This document shows, in pieces, positions 57,070-64,000 of a DNA stretch of 64,000 bases. The translations under genes and the position numbers were made by a program. The stretch comes from Rhodospirillaceae bacterium (lineage in GTDB: Bacteria > Pseudomonadota > Alphaproteobacteria > Bin65), in contig VXNK01000051.1 of assembly GCA_009840595.1 (NCBI GenBank), forward strand, positions 1 through 64,000, written 5' to 3'. The stretch's first letter is position 1. Each line of letters begins with the position of its first letter. The notes below the pieces were generated by a model, which was not told the origin of the DNA, searched no databases, and saw only the letters and a list, made by a program, of their open reading frames with translations.

Positions 57070-57861
57070 ATGAGCTACGAAACGATAGACCTCAGCGTCG
57101 CCGACGGCGTTGCCCTCGTGACCCTGAACCGGCCGGAGGCGATGAACGCCCTGAGCCGCCGACTCAAGGAAGAGCTCGAAGACGCGTTCGAAAACCGGCT
57201 GGCGGCGGACGACGATGTGCGCGCCGTTATCGTGACGGGCGCGGGCGAGCGGGCCTTCTGCGCCGGCGCCGACCTCAAGGAACGGTCGGGCGAAACACCG
57301 CCGCCCGCTGCGTTTTTCCGCGCCCAGCAGGCGACGCATCGCCTGTTCGGCCGGATCGCCGCCTTCGACCGGCCGGTCATTGCGGCGATCAACGGCGTCG
57401 CGCTCGGCGGCGGCGCCGAGCTCGCCCTGTGCTGCGACGTGCGGCTGATGGCCGATACGGCGCGCATCGGCCTGACCGAGGTCCGGCTCGGCGCCATCCC
57501 GGCGGGCGGCGGCACCCAGCGCCTGCCGCGCCTGGTCGGCGCGTCCCGGGCGAAGGAACTGATCTTCAGCGGCGCCGTGCTCACAGCTGAGGAAGCCTGC
57601 GACGCCGGACTGGCGAGCCGGACCGTTGCCGCTGCCGAATTGATGGATGAGGCGCGCTCCCTGGCCGACAAAATCGCCGCGCAGCCGCCGCTGGCGGTCC
57701 GGTTCGCCAAGCGGGTGATCGATCGGGGCCTGGACGGACCGCTGGAAGCCGGCCTGGAATACGAGCTCTACGCCGCCTCGATCCTGTTCGATACCGAAGA
57801 CCGGAAGGAAGGCATGGCCGCCTTCGTCGAGAAGCGGCTGCCGCGCTTCATGGGCGCCTAG
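57070..57861 (+). CDS. Enoyl-CoA hydratase/isomerase
   Basis: A 263-residue crotonase. The oxyanion-hole segments are AGERAFCAGADLKERSG and NGVALGGGAELALCCDVRLM. The active-site stretch IGLTEVRLGAIPAGGGTQRL contains both glutamate positions expected of a hydratase (E in TEVRLG region and the following loop). Seven bases follow the thiolase stop. With the neighbouring acyl-CoA dehydrogenase and thiolase it completes most of a beta-oxidation cycle. Confidence 0.9.
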   Translation: MSYETIDLSVADGVALVTLNRPEAMNALSRRLKEELEDAFENRLAADDDVRAVIVTGAGERAFCAGADLKERSGETPPPAAFFRAQQATHRLFGRIAAFDRPVIAAINGVALGGGAELALCCDVRLMADTARIGLTEVRLGAIPAGGGTQRLPRLVGASRAKELIFSGAVLTAEEACDAGLASRTVAAAELMDEARSLADKIAAQPPLAVRFAKRVIDRGLDGPLEAGLEYELYAASILFDTEDRKEGMAAFVEKRLPRFMGA

Positions 57862-57881
57862 AACGATACGGAACCGAAAAG

Positions 57882-58694
57882 ATGGATCTGCTACTGAACG
57901 GCAAGGCGGCGCTGGTCACCGGCGGGGGCCAGGGAGTCGGGCGGCGGATCTGCCTGAAACTGGCCGAGGAAGGCGCTGCCGTCGTCGTCAACGATCTGGT
58001 CGAGGCGCGGGCGGCTGCGGTTGCCGACGAGATCCGCGCTGTCGGAGGGACGGCGCTTCCGGTCGCCGCCGACGTTACAGACCTGACTTCGGTCGGCGCG
58101 ATGGTCGAGGCGGCGACCGGCGAGGTCGGGCCGATCGCGATCCTGGTCAACAATGCCGGCATCATCCCGGAGCGGCGCACGGGCGAGGTCGGATTGCCGT
58201 TCTTTCCGGACTCCGATCCCGGCCACTGGCGCAAGATCGTCGATCTGAACCTGTTCGGCGCGATGAACTGCACCTATGCGGTGCTGCCCGGCATGATCGA
58301 GCAGCGGCGCGGCCACATCGTCAGCATGATCTCCGACGCCGGCCGCATCGGCGAGGCGCGCTATGCGGTGTACGGTGGCGCGAAAGCCGGCGTCCTCGGT
58401 TTCACCCGCTCGCTCGCCCGCGAGGTCGGCGCCGATTGCATCACGGTCAACTGCGTGTCGCTGGCGGCGGTTTCGCACGAGGTGCCGATGGCGCCGTTTC
58501 TCAGCGAGGAGGCGACGGCCGAGAACAACGAAACGCTCGCCAAGATGCTGCGCGCCTATCCGCTGGGCAAGGGACTGGGCCGGCTGACCACGCCGCAGGA
58601 CGCGGCGAACGCGGTGGCGTTCCTCGCGTCCGACGCCGCGGCCTACATCACGGGGCAGTGCCTGTCGGTCAACGGCGGATACGCCATGGTGTAG
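57882..58694 (+). CDS. Short-chain dehydrogenase/reductase with intact catalytic triad
   Basis: A 270-residue SDR with VTGGGQGVGRRICLKLAEEG, NNAGIIPERR, the Ser in VSMISDAGRIG, and YGGAK with Tyr and Lys. A long loop (GLPFFPDSDPGHWRKIVDLN) is typical of SDRs that act on bulky or CoA-linked substrates. It could supply the 3-hydroxyacyl-CoA dehydrogenase step, the only beta-oxidation activity otherwise missing here. It is 20 bases behind the enoyl-CoA hydratase. Confidence 0.88.
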   Translation: MDLLLNGKAALVTGGGQGVGRRICLKLAEEGAAVVVNDLVEARAAAVADEIRAVGGTALPVAADVTDLTSVGAMVEAATGEVGPIAILVNNAGIIPERRTGEVGLPFFPDSDPGHWRKIVDLNLFGAMNCTYAVLPGMIEQRRGHIVSMISDAGRIGEARYAVYGGAKAGVLGFTRSLAREVGADCITVNCVSLAAVSHEVPMAPFLSEEATAENNETLAKMLRAYPLGKGLGRLTTPQDAANAVAFLASDAAAYITGQCLSVNGGYAMV

Positions 58695-58696
58695 CC

Positions 58697-59740
58697 ATGT
58701 CGCGGGCCGTGCGCTTTTACGAAACCGGCGGGCCGGAGGTGCTCCGCCTCGAAGACCTGGCCGACGACGCGCTTCGGGACGGCGAGGTGCGGCTCCGGAT
58801 CCTCGCGTTCGGCCTGAACCGGTCGGAGTGTCAGCTCCGGGACGGCAGCTACCCGATGATGGGCGCCCGCTTCCCGACCCGCCTCGGCCGCGAGGCGTGC
58901 GGCATCGTGGAGGAAGTCGCCGCGAACGCTCCGGCGGACCTGGTCGGCCGGCGGGTGACGACGATCCCGAAGGTCGTGGATGTGCAGCGCTATGGTGTAT
59001 ACGGCGAGCGGGCGATCGTCCCTCTTGCGGCCCTCGCGCCGTGGCCGGAGCCGCTCGATCCGATCGGCGCGACGGCGGTCTGGCAGCAATATCTGACCGC
59101 CTACGGCCCCCTGGTCGAACTCGGCCGGCTCGAAGCGGGGCAATGGGTGCTCGTCACGGCGGCAGCGTCGAGCGTGGGTCATGCGGCGCTGCAGATCGTC
59201 AATGCGCTCGGCGGACAGGCGATCGCGACGACCCGCGACGCCGCCAAGGCCGCTCATCTCCGGGCTGCGGGCGCGGCCCATGTCATCGTCGTCGGCGCCG
59301 ATACGGACATCGCGGCCGAAGCGATGAAAATTACCGGCGACGCCGGCGTCTCCTTGGTGCTCGATCCGGTCGCCGGGCCGGGGCTGGAACGCCTCGCCGC
59401 TGCGGCCGCGCCCGGGGCGACGATCTTCCTCTACGGACAGCTCGACCCAACGCCGGCGCCGTTCCCGGTCGTTCCGGTCCTGCGCAAGGGGCTGGCGTTC
59501 CGCGGCTACACGCTCTGGGAGATCGTGCTCGACGAGGCGCTCCTGGCGCGGGCGCAGGACTGGATCCTGACGCGAATCGCGGACGGGACGCTCAGGCCGA
59601 AGATCGACCGGGTGTTCGAGCTCGACGAGATCGTCGAGGCGCATCGCTACATGGAGTCCAACCGGCAGATGGGCAAAATCGTCGTCCGGGTCGACCGGGA
59701 CGCGGCAGGGGCGCGCAACGCGACCGGGGAGCGGCCATGA
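58697..59740 (+). CDS. Zinc-independent MDR (quinone oxidoreductase-like) reductase
   Basis: A 347-residue medium-chain reductase. It opens RAVRFYETGGPEVLRLEDLA and has the GroES-like domain without the zinc Cys/His ligands. The Rossmann segment is GQWVLVTAAASSVGHAALQI (AxxGxxG-type), and the end is FELDEIVEAHRYMESNRQMG. It should use NADPH on a quinone, enone or 2-enoyl thioester. Two bases separate it from the SDR stop, and the next gene overlaps it by 4 bases. Confidence 0.88.
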   Translation: MSRAVRFYETGGPEVLRLEDLADDALRDGEVRLRILAFGLNRSECQLRDGSYPMMGARFPTRLGREACGIVEEVAANAPADLVGRRVTTIPKVVDVQRYGVYGERAIVPLAALAPWPEPLDPIGATAVWQQYLTAYGPLVELGRLEAGQWVLVTAAASSVGHAALQIVNALGGQAIATTRDAAKAAHLRAAGAAHVIVVGADTDIAAEAMKITGDAGVSLVLDPVAGPGLERLAAAAAPGATIFLYGQLDPTPAPFPVVPVLRKGLAFRGYTLWEIVLDEALLARAQDWILTRIADGTLRPKIDRVFELDEIVEAHRYMESNRQMGKIVVRVDRDAAGARNATGERP

Positions 59741-60039
59741 AGATTCTCGCGATTTCGAAGCGCCCGCCCGGCGCAACGGCCGACCGGCTCGCCGCGCTTG
59801 CGGTCGACGAGGCGGCGCGGGTCTGGGCGCTCCAGTGCGCGGGCACGATCAGGGAAATCTACTTCTGCGCGGAGCGGCCCGCCGCGGTCGTGATCCTCGA
59901 ATGCGCGGACGGCGACGAGGCCCGGGACATTCTCGCCACGCTGCCCATGGTCGAGGCCGGCGTGCTCGACTTCGACATTCTGCCGCTCCAGCCGTTCGAT
60001 CACTACGAGCGGCTGTTCCGCGACGAGTTCAAGCGCTGA
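59737..60039 (+). CDS. Small dimeric alpha/beta-barrel protein (YCII/muconolactone-isomerase-like)
   Basis: A 100-residue protein with the beta-alpha-beta pattern of ferredoxin-like dimeric barrels: ILAISKRPPGATADRLAALA, VWALQCAGTIREIYFCAERP, AAVVILECADGDEARDILAT, LPMVEAGVLDFDILPLQPF. It resembles a diverged relative of the next two genes and may act with them. No catalytic residue is recognised. It starts within the MDR stop codon. Confidence 0.6.
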   Translation: MKILAISKRPPGATADRLAALAVDEAARVWALQCAGTIREIYFCAERPAAVVILECADGDEARDILATLPMVEAGVLDFDILPLQPFDHYERLFRDEFKR

Positions 60040-60046
60040 GGCGGCG

Positions 60047-60358
60047 ATGCTGTATCACATCGACGTCGATATCGACTACGGCGCGCTGGGCGACGCGCGG
60101 GACGCCGTCCTGAAAGCGGAATGGGAGCGCACCGCCGCCCTGAAGGAACAAGGCGTCGTCATCGCCGAGTATCGCCGCGCCGACGCCACGGGCGTCATCG
60201 CCGTGTGGAACTGCCGCTCGCACGACCACCTCGCCGAGTTGCTGCGCGGGCTGCCGATCTATCCGTATCTTTCGGACATCCGGATCGCGCCGCTGGTCGA
60301 CCATCCGCTGTTCCCGCACCCGCCGGCGCCCGACCCGCACAAGGAGACGCCATCGTGA
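60047..60358 (+). CDS. Muconolactone delta-isomerase-like protein, copy 1
   Basis: A 103-residue dimeric alpha/beta-barrel protein. The family signatures are VLKAEWERTAALKEQGVVIA, AVWNCRSHDHLAELLRGLPI, and YPYLSDIRIAPLVDHPLFPH. Muconolactone isomerase shifts a double bond in the ortho-cleavage pathway, but no catABC genes lie here, so the substrate may be another lactone or enol. It overlaps copy 2 by 4 bases (GTGA). Confidence 0.82.
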   Translation: MLYHIDVDIDYGALGDARDAVLKAEWERTAALKEQGVVIAEYRRADATGVIAVWNCRSHDHLAELLRGLPIYPYLSDIRIAPLVDHPLFPHPPAPDPHKETPS

Positions 60359-60660
60359 TCTACATGATCGAAGCCAAGATCGACTACAACCTGATCGACC
60401 AGGAGGCACTGCCGGCGATTCTCGAGGCCGAATGGAAGATCTCCGACGAACTGCACGCGAGCGGCAGGATGCTGGGCATCTGGCGCAAGGCGAACGCCAA
60501 GGGCGTGGTGGCGATCTGGAACATGCCGGACCACGATGCCGTTTCGGACCAGATCCGGGCGATGCCGCTCTATCCCTATTTCAGCGAAGTCGCGGTGACG
60601 CCGCTGGTCGCCCATCCGCGCTTCCCGCAATATTGCGAGCCGCCGCAGGACGCAGACTGA
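60355..60660 (+). CDS. Muconolactone delta-isomerase-like protein, copy 2
   Basis: A 101-residue paralog of the preceding gene: MIYMIEAKIDYNLIDQEALP, ILEAEWKISDELHASGRMLG, VAIWNMPDHDAVSDQIRAMP, and LYPYFSEVAVTPLVAHPRFP. The two share the EAEW, WN, LP/MP-YPY and PLV-HP blocks but differ elsewhere, so they are old duplicates and may form a heteromer. The start is GTG at 60355. It is the last gene of the eight-gene operon. Confidence 0.82.
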   Translation: MIYMIEAKIDYNLIDQEALPAILEAEWKISDELHASGRMLGIWRKANAKGVVAIWNMPDHDAVSDQIRAMPLYPYFSEVAVTPLVAHPRFPQYCEPPQDAD

Positions 60661-60702
60661 GCGCGGGAGAAAGGCGGCCGGTGAGGCAGACGGCGCCGGC
60701 CG

Positions 60703-61290
60703 TCAGAAATGCTCTTTGACGAGGGCGTGCACGTCCTCGACCCAAGAGTCGACCATGCCGTCTTTGGTGCGCGAGCCGACCGGCGCAAAATGCTTGTGGG
60801 CAAGCATTGCGAACGAACAGAACTCCAGGGTGCCCAGTTGGATCGCGGTGTTCACCGCGTTCATCTTGCCGCTCTCGTCGAAATGCTCCGGCGTCGATCC
60901 GGAGCTGGTAAACACGATCGCCTTCTTGCCCGGCAGCAGGCCCTGCACGCCTTGCGGCGAATGTCCGTAGGTGAAGCCCAGGGTGAAGACCCGGTCGACA
61001 TAGCCCTTGATCATCGCGGGCAGGGAAATCCACCAGACCGGATAAAAGAAGGCGATCACCTCGGCCCAGCGCATGTGTTCGTGCTCGACGGCAACGTCCT
61101 TCGGCGCTTCCAGGCCGTCGCGGATCCAGTACAGGTCTTCGTAGGACGCGACCGGGTTGAAGTTCATGCGGTACAGGTCGCGGACTACGACGTCGTGGCC
61201 GCGCGCGGCGACGGCGTCGACATAGGTCCGCATCATATTCATCGTGAAACTGTCTTCGCGGGGGTGGGAGACGACGACCAGGTGATTCAT
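60703..61290 (-). CDS. Flavodoxin-fold NAD(P)H oxidoreductase (quinone-reductase type)
   Basis: A 195-residue FMN/FAD protein of the NQO1/MdaB/kefF-type family: LVVVSHPREDSFTMNMMRTY, VVVRDLYRMNFNPVAS, AFFYPVWWISLPAMIKGYVD, RVFTLGFTYG, and LLPGKKAIVFTSSGSTPEHF. These are the flavin and dimer-interface motifs. It should reduce quinones or similar substrates with NAD(P)H. It is followed on the same strand by no other gene and is preceded by the minus-strand SDR with a 56-base gap, so these two form an operon. Confidence 0.88.
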   Translation of the reverse strand: MNHLVVVSHPREDSFTMNMMRTYVDAVAARGHDVVVRDLYRMNFNPVASYEDLYWIRDGLEAPKDVAVEHEHMRWAEVIAFFYPVWWISLPAMIKGYVDRVFTLGFTYGHSPQGVQGLLPGKKAIVFTSSGSTPEHFDESGKMNAVNTAIQLGTLEFCSFAMLAHKHFAPVGSRTKDGMVDSWVEDVHALVKEHF

Positions 61291-61346
61291 GTGCGGCGCT
61301 CGGCTGGCGGTGTTTTCGGCTGGCGGAAGGCAGGCGGCGGACGGGC

Positions 61347-62069
61347 TTACAGGACCTGGCGGCCGCCGTCGACATCGAGGACGGCGCCGGTCAGGAAGCG
61401 GTTGCCCAGGGCGAACAGGGCGGCGTCGGCGATATCCTGCACGGTTCCGATCCGGCCGACCGGCAGGCTCGCGCCGGCGGCGGCGTACATCTCGTTGCGC
61501 CGGGCTTCCGGGATGGCGTCGTAGGCGGAGGTATCGACCAGGCCGGGCGAGATCACGTTGACGCGGATCGGCGCGATTTCCTTCGCCAGTTGTTTGGCGA
61601 ACGCCTCAACGGCGCCGTTGGTTGCGGCAATGGCGGTGTGGCCGGGCAGCGACCGGCCCGCCGCCGCGCCGGAGAAGAACAGGAGCGATCCGCCCTCCCG
61701 CAGCGTCTTCGGCGCATGGCGGGCGACATGGTAAGGACCCCAGAATTTGGTGCGCATGAACTGGTCGGCCGCCGCCAGGTCGATATCCGAGGCCGGCCGT
61801 ATCGCGCCCGGGACGGTGGCCGCGGCGTTGGCCGTCACCACGACATGGTCGACCGGGCCCAATCGCTCGAACAGCGCACCGACCGCGGCTTCGTCCCCGA
61901 TATCGATCGTGACTCCCTCGTCAATGCCGAGCGCATTGACCGCGGCATCGACCCGCGCCTGCGTGCGCGACGCGACGACCACGGCCGCGCCGGCGGCCAC
62001 GGCGGCCTCCGCGATCGCCAGTCCCATGCCGGCGGTGCCGCCGATCACCACGATACGCTGACCCTTCAT
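61347..62069 (-). CDS. Atypical SDR lacking catalytic Tyr and Lys, copy 1
   Basis: A 240-residue SDR-fold protein with an intact dinucleotide motif (VVIGGTAGMGLAIAEAAVAA) and active-site serine (LLFFSGAAAGRS). In place of YxxxK it has IAATN (TAIAATNGAVEAF), and NNAG is replaced by TANAA. The C-terminal PGLVDTSAY and VLDVDGG segments are normal. The fold probably still binds NAD(P). It is a close paralog of the divergent gene at 62195 and shares the operator between them. Confidence 0.85.
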   Translation of the reverse strand: MKGQRIVVIGGTAGMGLAIAEAAVAAGAAVVVASRTQARVDAAVNALGIDEGVTIDIGDEAAVGALFERLGPVDHVVVTANAAATVPGAIRPASDIDLAAADQFMRTKFWGPYHVARHAPKTLREGGSLLFFSGAAAGRSLPGHTAIAATNGAVEAFAKQLAKEIAPIRVNVISPGLVDTSAYDAIPEARRNEMYAAAGASLPVGRIGTVQDIADAALFALGNRFLTGAVLDVDGGRQVL

Positions 62070-62122
62070 CGAATCGCTCCTTGCCGGCCGGGCCTGCACC
62101 CGCGCCCTTCCGGCTTGCGTTT

Positions 62123-62143
62123 CTGTATTGTTATGATAACAAT
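62123..62143. promoter_or_regulatory. 21-bp operator-like inverted repeat, copy 3 (between divergent SDRs)
   Basis: Arms GTATTGTTA and TAACAATAA flank the spacer TGA; the arms match the perfect copy at 8 and 9 of 9 positions. A further TAACAATAA-like run follows (62143-62149). The centre is 64 bases from the minus-strand SDR start and 62 bases from the plus-strand SDR start, so a single site can control both. Confidence 0.6.
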
Positions 62144-62194
62144 AACAATAATTCAATCGGCGGTCGCCGGGAGAGCGCAGAAGACGCGGCAGGA

Positions 62195-62932
62195 ATGATT
62201 CCCAGTCTCGAAAAACGCCGGGTCGTCGTCATCGGCGGCAGCAAGGGGATGGGCCGGGCCGTTGCCGAAACGGCGGCGCAGGCCGGCGCATCGGTCGTCG
62301 TTGCCGCCCGCGGCCGGGCGGAGCTGGAGGCGGTGGCGCGGTCAATCGGCGACGCCGCCAGCGCGATACCGCTGGATATTCTCGACGAAGCGGCGGTCGC
62401 CGGGTTCTTCGAGACGCTCGGCCGCTTCGATCATCTGGCCGTTACCGCCCACTACTCGTCTTCCGGCGTTTCCGCCGTGGGTGCGATCGGCGATCTTGCC
62501 GTGAGCAGCGGCAGGAAGTTCATGGACGGCAAGTTCTGGGGGCCGTTCGTCGCCGTGAAGCACGCCGCGCGCACGATCGCGCAGGATGGATCGATCGTCC
62601 TGTTTTCCGGGGTCGCAAGCCAGGTGACCCTCGACGGTCACGGCGTCATTGCCGCCGTCAACGGCGCGGTCGAAGCCTTCGGCCGCCAGATGGCGCGGGA
62701 ACTCGCGCCGGTCCGGGTCAATGTCCTGTCGCCGGGCCTGGTCGATACCCCGACCTACGATCCGATGCCCGAGGAGCGCCGGCGCAGGATGTTCGATGCC
62801 CGCGCCGCCGCGCAGCCCGTGGGCCGGACCGGGCTGCCCGGCGACATCGCGAACGCCGCGCTCTTCCTGATGACCAACGGCTACGTCACCGGCCAGACGG
62901 TGGTCGTCGACGGCGGCCACTCGGTCGAGTGA
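62195..62932 (+). CDS. Atypical SDR lacking catalytic Tyr and Lys, copy 2
   Basis: A 245-residue paralog of the divergent gene. The cofactor motif is VVIGGSKGMGRAVAETAAQA and the serine region is SIVLFSGVASQV. YxxxK is replaced by IAAVN (GVIAAVNGAVEAF), and NNAG by TAHYS. The pair share the block FMxxKFWGP (KFWGPFVAVKHAARTI here), the N at the Lys position and the PGLVDTPTYD segment. The ATG at 62195 has AGG just upstream. Their paired loss of the same residues argues for a distinct SDR subfamily rather than random decay. Confidence 0.85.
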   Translation: MIPSLEKRRVVVIGGSKGMGRAVAETAAQAGASVVVAARGRAELEAVARSIGDAASAIPLDILDEAAVAGFFETLGRFDHLAVTAHYSSSGVSAVGAIGDLAVSSGRKFMDGKFWGPFVAVKHAARTIAQDGSIVLFSGVASQVTLDGHGVIAAVNGAVEAFGRQMARELAPVRVNVLSPGLVDTPTYDPMPEERRRRMFDARAAAQPVGRTGLPGDIANAALFLMTNGYVTGQTVVVDGGHSVE

Positions 62933-62960
62933 CGGCGCGACGGTTTCGGCAGGGCATCCC

Positions 62961-63005
62961 TTGCAGCGGACGGAGACCCTGATAGAATCGTAACGGTACC
63001 GATAA
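62961..63005 (+). promoter_or_regulatory. Possible promoter and palindromic operator of the TRAP gene
   Basis: TTGCAG (62961-62966) and TAGAAT (62983-62988) are spaced by 16 bases. Right at the expected start of transcription lies the perfect palindrome CGGTACCG (62994-63001) within TAACGGTACCGATA, symmetric but for one pair. Such centres are usual for LacI-family operators. The sequence differs from the 21-bp repeats elsewhere in the island. Confidence 0.4.
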
Positions 63006-63085
63006 CAATTGAATCCGGGGCGTTGCCGCTGTCCGCCTCGCCCCGGTGCAGCCGGGCAAACAATGCGACCTGAGGAGGAAGAGTT

Positions 63086-64000
63086 ATGCACAAAGAGACG
63101 AAACAACGGGCGTCGGCCGGCAGGGTACGGCGCATCTGCACGGGGGCCGTGCTCGTCGCCGGAATCTGGCTGGTCGGTTCGGCTGCCGTGGCGCAGACCT
63201 GGATCGTCGGCACGCCGGTCCCGAAGCGCAACATCATGGCGACCTTCATCTTCCAGCTCCAGAAGGGCGTGAAGGACCGGACCGGCGGCAAGATGGAGGT
63301 GCGCTACAAGCACGATTTCAACGAGCAGCGCATCGTCGACCAGATGCAGCGCGGACGGCTTCAGATGGCCTATGTGTCCGCGACGGGCGTCGGCGTGGCG
63401 GTGCCGGAAGCCGCGGTGCTCAACATACCGTTTCTGTGGAAGAGCGCCGAAGAGCGCAACTATGTCACCGACAACCATGTCGTGCCGCTGCTCGGCCAGA
63501 TCATGGAGAAGAATCGCCTGAAGCTCGTGCGGTTCGGCGAGGCCGGCTGGACCAGCTTCTACTGCAAGAACGACAAGTGCACCGATCCCGCCGTCTTCAA
63601 GGGCATGAAGGTGCGTGTCTCGCCGAACGCGGCGTCGCGTGCATTCTGGGGGGCGCTCGGCGTCAACGGGGTGACCCTGCCGCTGACCGAGACCTGGCCG
63701 GCGCTGCAGACCGGCGTCGTCAATGCCGGGGACCTGACCTTCGGCTTCTATCTGGTGACGCCGGCGTCGAAGATCGCACCGCACTACTTCTTCTCGCGTC
63801 ATTCGCACCAGCCGGCGATGTTCCTGGCCAACCTCGAACAGTGGAACGCGCTGTCGAAGGCGAACAAGGATGCGGTGCTCGCGTCGTTGCCGACGACCGA
63901 CTACATGCGGCAGGCGATCATCAACGACAACAAGCCCAAGGAAAAGGCGTTCCTGGCCAAGGGCGGGAAGACCCATCACCTGTCGGAAGCGCAGCTGAAC
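63086..64000 (+). CDS. TRAP transporter substrate-binding protein (DctP family), N-terminal 305 residues
   Basis: A coding frame that runs off the right end without a stop. It opens MHKETKQRASAGRVRRICTG with GAGGAGGAAGAG just before the ATG. A signal peptide (cleavage near AVAQ-TW) follows. The mature part has the DctP-type pattern: PFLWKSAEERNYV, VRFGEAGWTSFYCKNDKC, FKGMKVRVSPNAASRAFWGA (the substrate-carboxylate Arg region VRVSPN), and LPLTETWPALQTGVVNAGDL. It binds an organic acid in the periplasm; the two membrane subunits should lie to the right. It is probably the uptake system for the island's substrate. Confidence 0.9.
   Translation, partial: MHKETKQRASAGRVRRICTGAVLVAGIWLVGSAAVAQTWIVGTPVPKRNIMATFIFQLQKGVKDRTGGKMEVRYKHDFNEQRIVDQMQRGRLQMAYVSATGVGVAVPEAAVLNIPFLWKSAEERNYVTDNHVVPLLGQIMEKNRLKLVRFGEAGWTSFYCKNDKCTDPAVFKGMKVRVSPNAASRAFWGALGVNGVTLPLTETWPALQTGVVNAGDLTFGFYLVTPASKIAPHYFFSRHSHQPAMFLANLEQWNALSKANKDAVLASLPTTDYMRQAIINDNKPKEKAFLAKGGKTHHLSEAQLN

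Overview
The window reads as chromosomal DNA of a GC-rich, non-phototrophic alphaproteobacterium, probably Rhodospirillales-like. Evidence: a bacterial NDUFA12 complex I accessory protein, the alphaproteobacterial neighbourhood aroQ-accB-accC-aat-DUF2155, a cobalamin-dependent class II ribonucleotide reductase (NrdJ), a secG-pyrG pair, cytochrome c', and dense coding with short spacers. I see no rRNA, tRNA, CRISPR array, insertion sequence, prophage or origin. The only gene-free stretch above 300 bases is 6368-6858.

Layout. 1-10.6 kb: a redoxin fragment and DsbD-type protein (minus), a fatty-acyl-CoA ligase with hpt (plus), an SPFH/NfeD membrane pair, a Rieske oxygenase behind NADP-isocitrate dehydrogenase, a nitroreductase and a LOG-type protein. 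10.8-20.4 kb: cytochrome c', then a minus-strand operon of a glutamine-synthetase-like enzyme with both subunits of a ring-hydroxylating dioxygenase (the combination seen in aniline dioxygenase systems), a DUF4399 protein, an extradiol-type VOC protein divergent from a DUF1932 dehydrogenase, a PqqC-like protein and glutathione reductase. 20.5-29.4 kb: a higBA toxin-antitoxin operon, aroQ, accB, accC and aat. Minus-strand DUF2155, methyltransferase, two MlaD proteins and NDUFA12 follow. Next come a decayed higB with intact higA, hicAB and a DMT exporter. 29.5-46 kb: nrdJ with probable NrdR boxes, an SH3 protein, a MetE-like protein, secG-pyrG, cysS, an amidohydrolase, an SMR pump, a CinA-type amidase, an ARPP-1-like protein, an enoyl-CoA hydratase and an unknown protein.

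46.3-64 kb is the most distinctive region, an uncharacterised catabolic island. It holds an aldehyde dehydrogenase, a cupin, a ThDP enzyme of the acetolactate synthase/cyclic-dione hydrolase superfamily, a split ADP-forming acyl-CoA synthetase, an acyl-CoA dehydrogenase, and an Rrf2 regulator divergent from an SDR. An eight-gene operon follows (DUF35 protein, SCPx-type thiolase, enoyl-CoA hydratase, SDR, MDR reductase, a small barrel protein, two muconolactone-isomerase-like proteins). After it come a flavodoxin-fold reductase, a divergent pair of SDRs lacking the catalytic Tyr/Lys, and the start of a TRAP substrate-binding protein that runs off the window. Three intergenic regions here carry nearly the same 21-bp inverted repeat (arms TTATTGTTA and TAACAATAA, 3-base spacer) at 48364, 55426 and 62123, suggesting one regulator controls the island. 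I infer a pathway of substrate uptake, redox steps, C-C or ring cleavage, aldehyde oxidation, CoA activation and beta-oxidation; the substrate is not evident from sequence.
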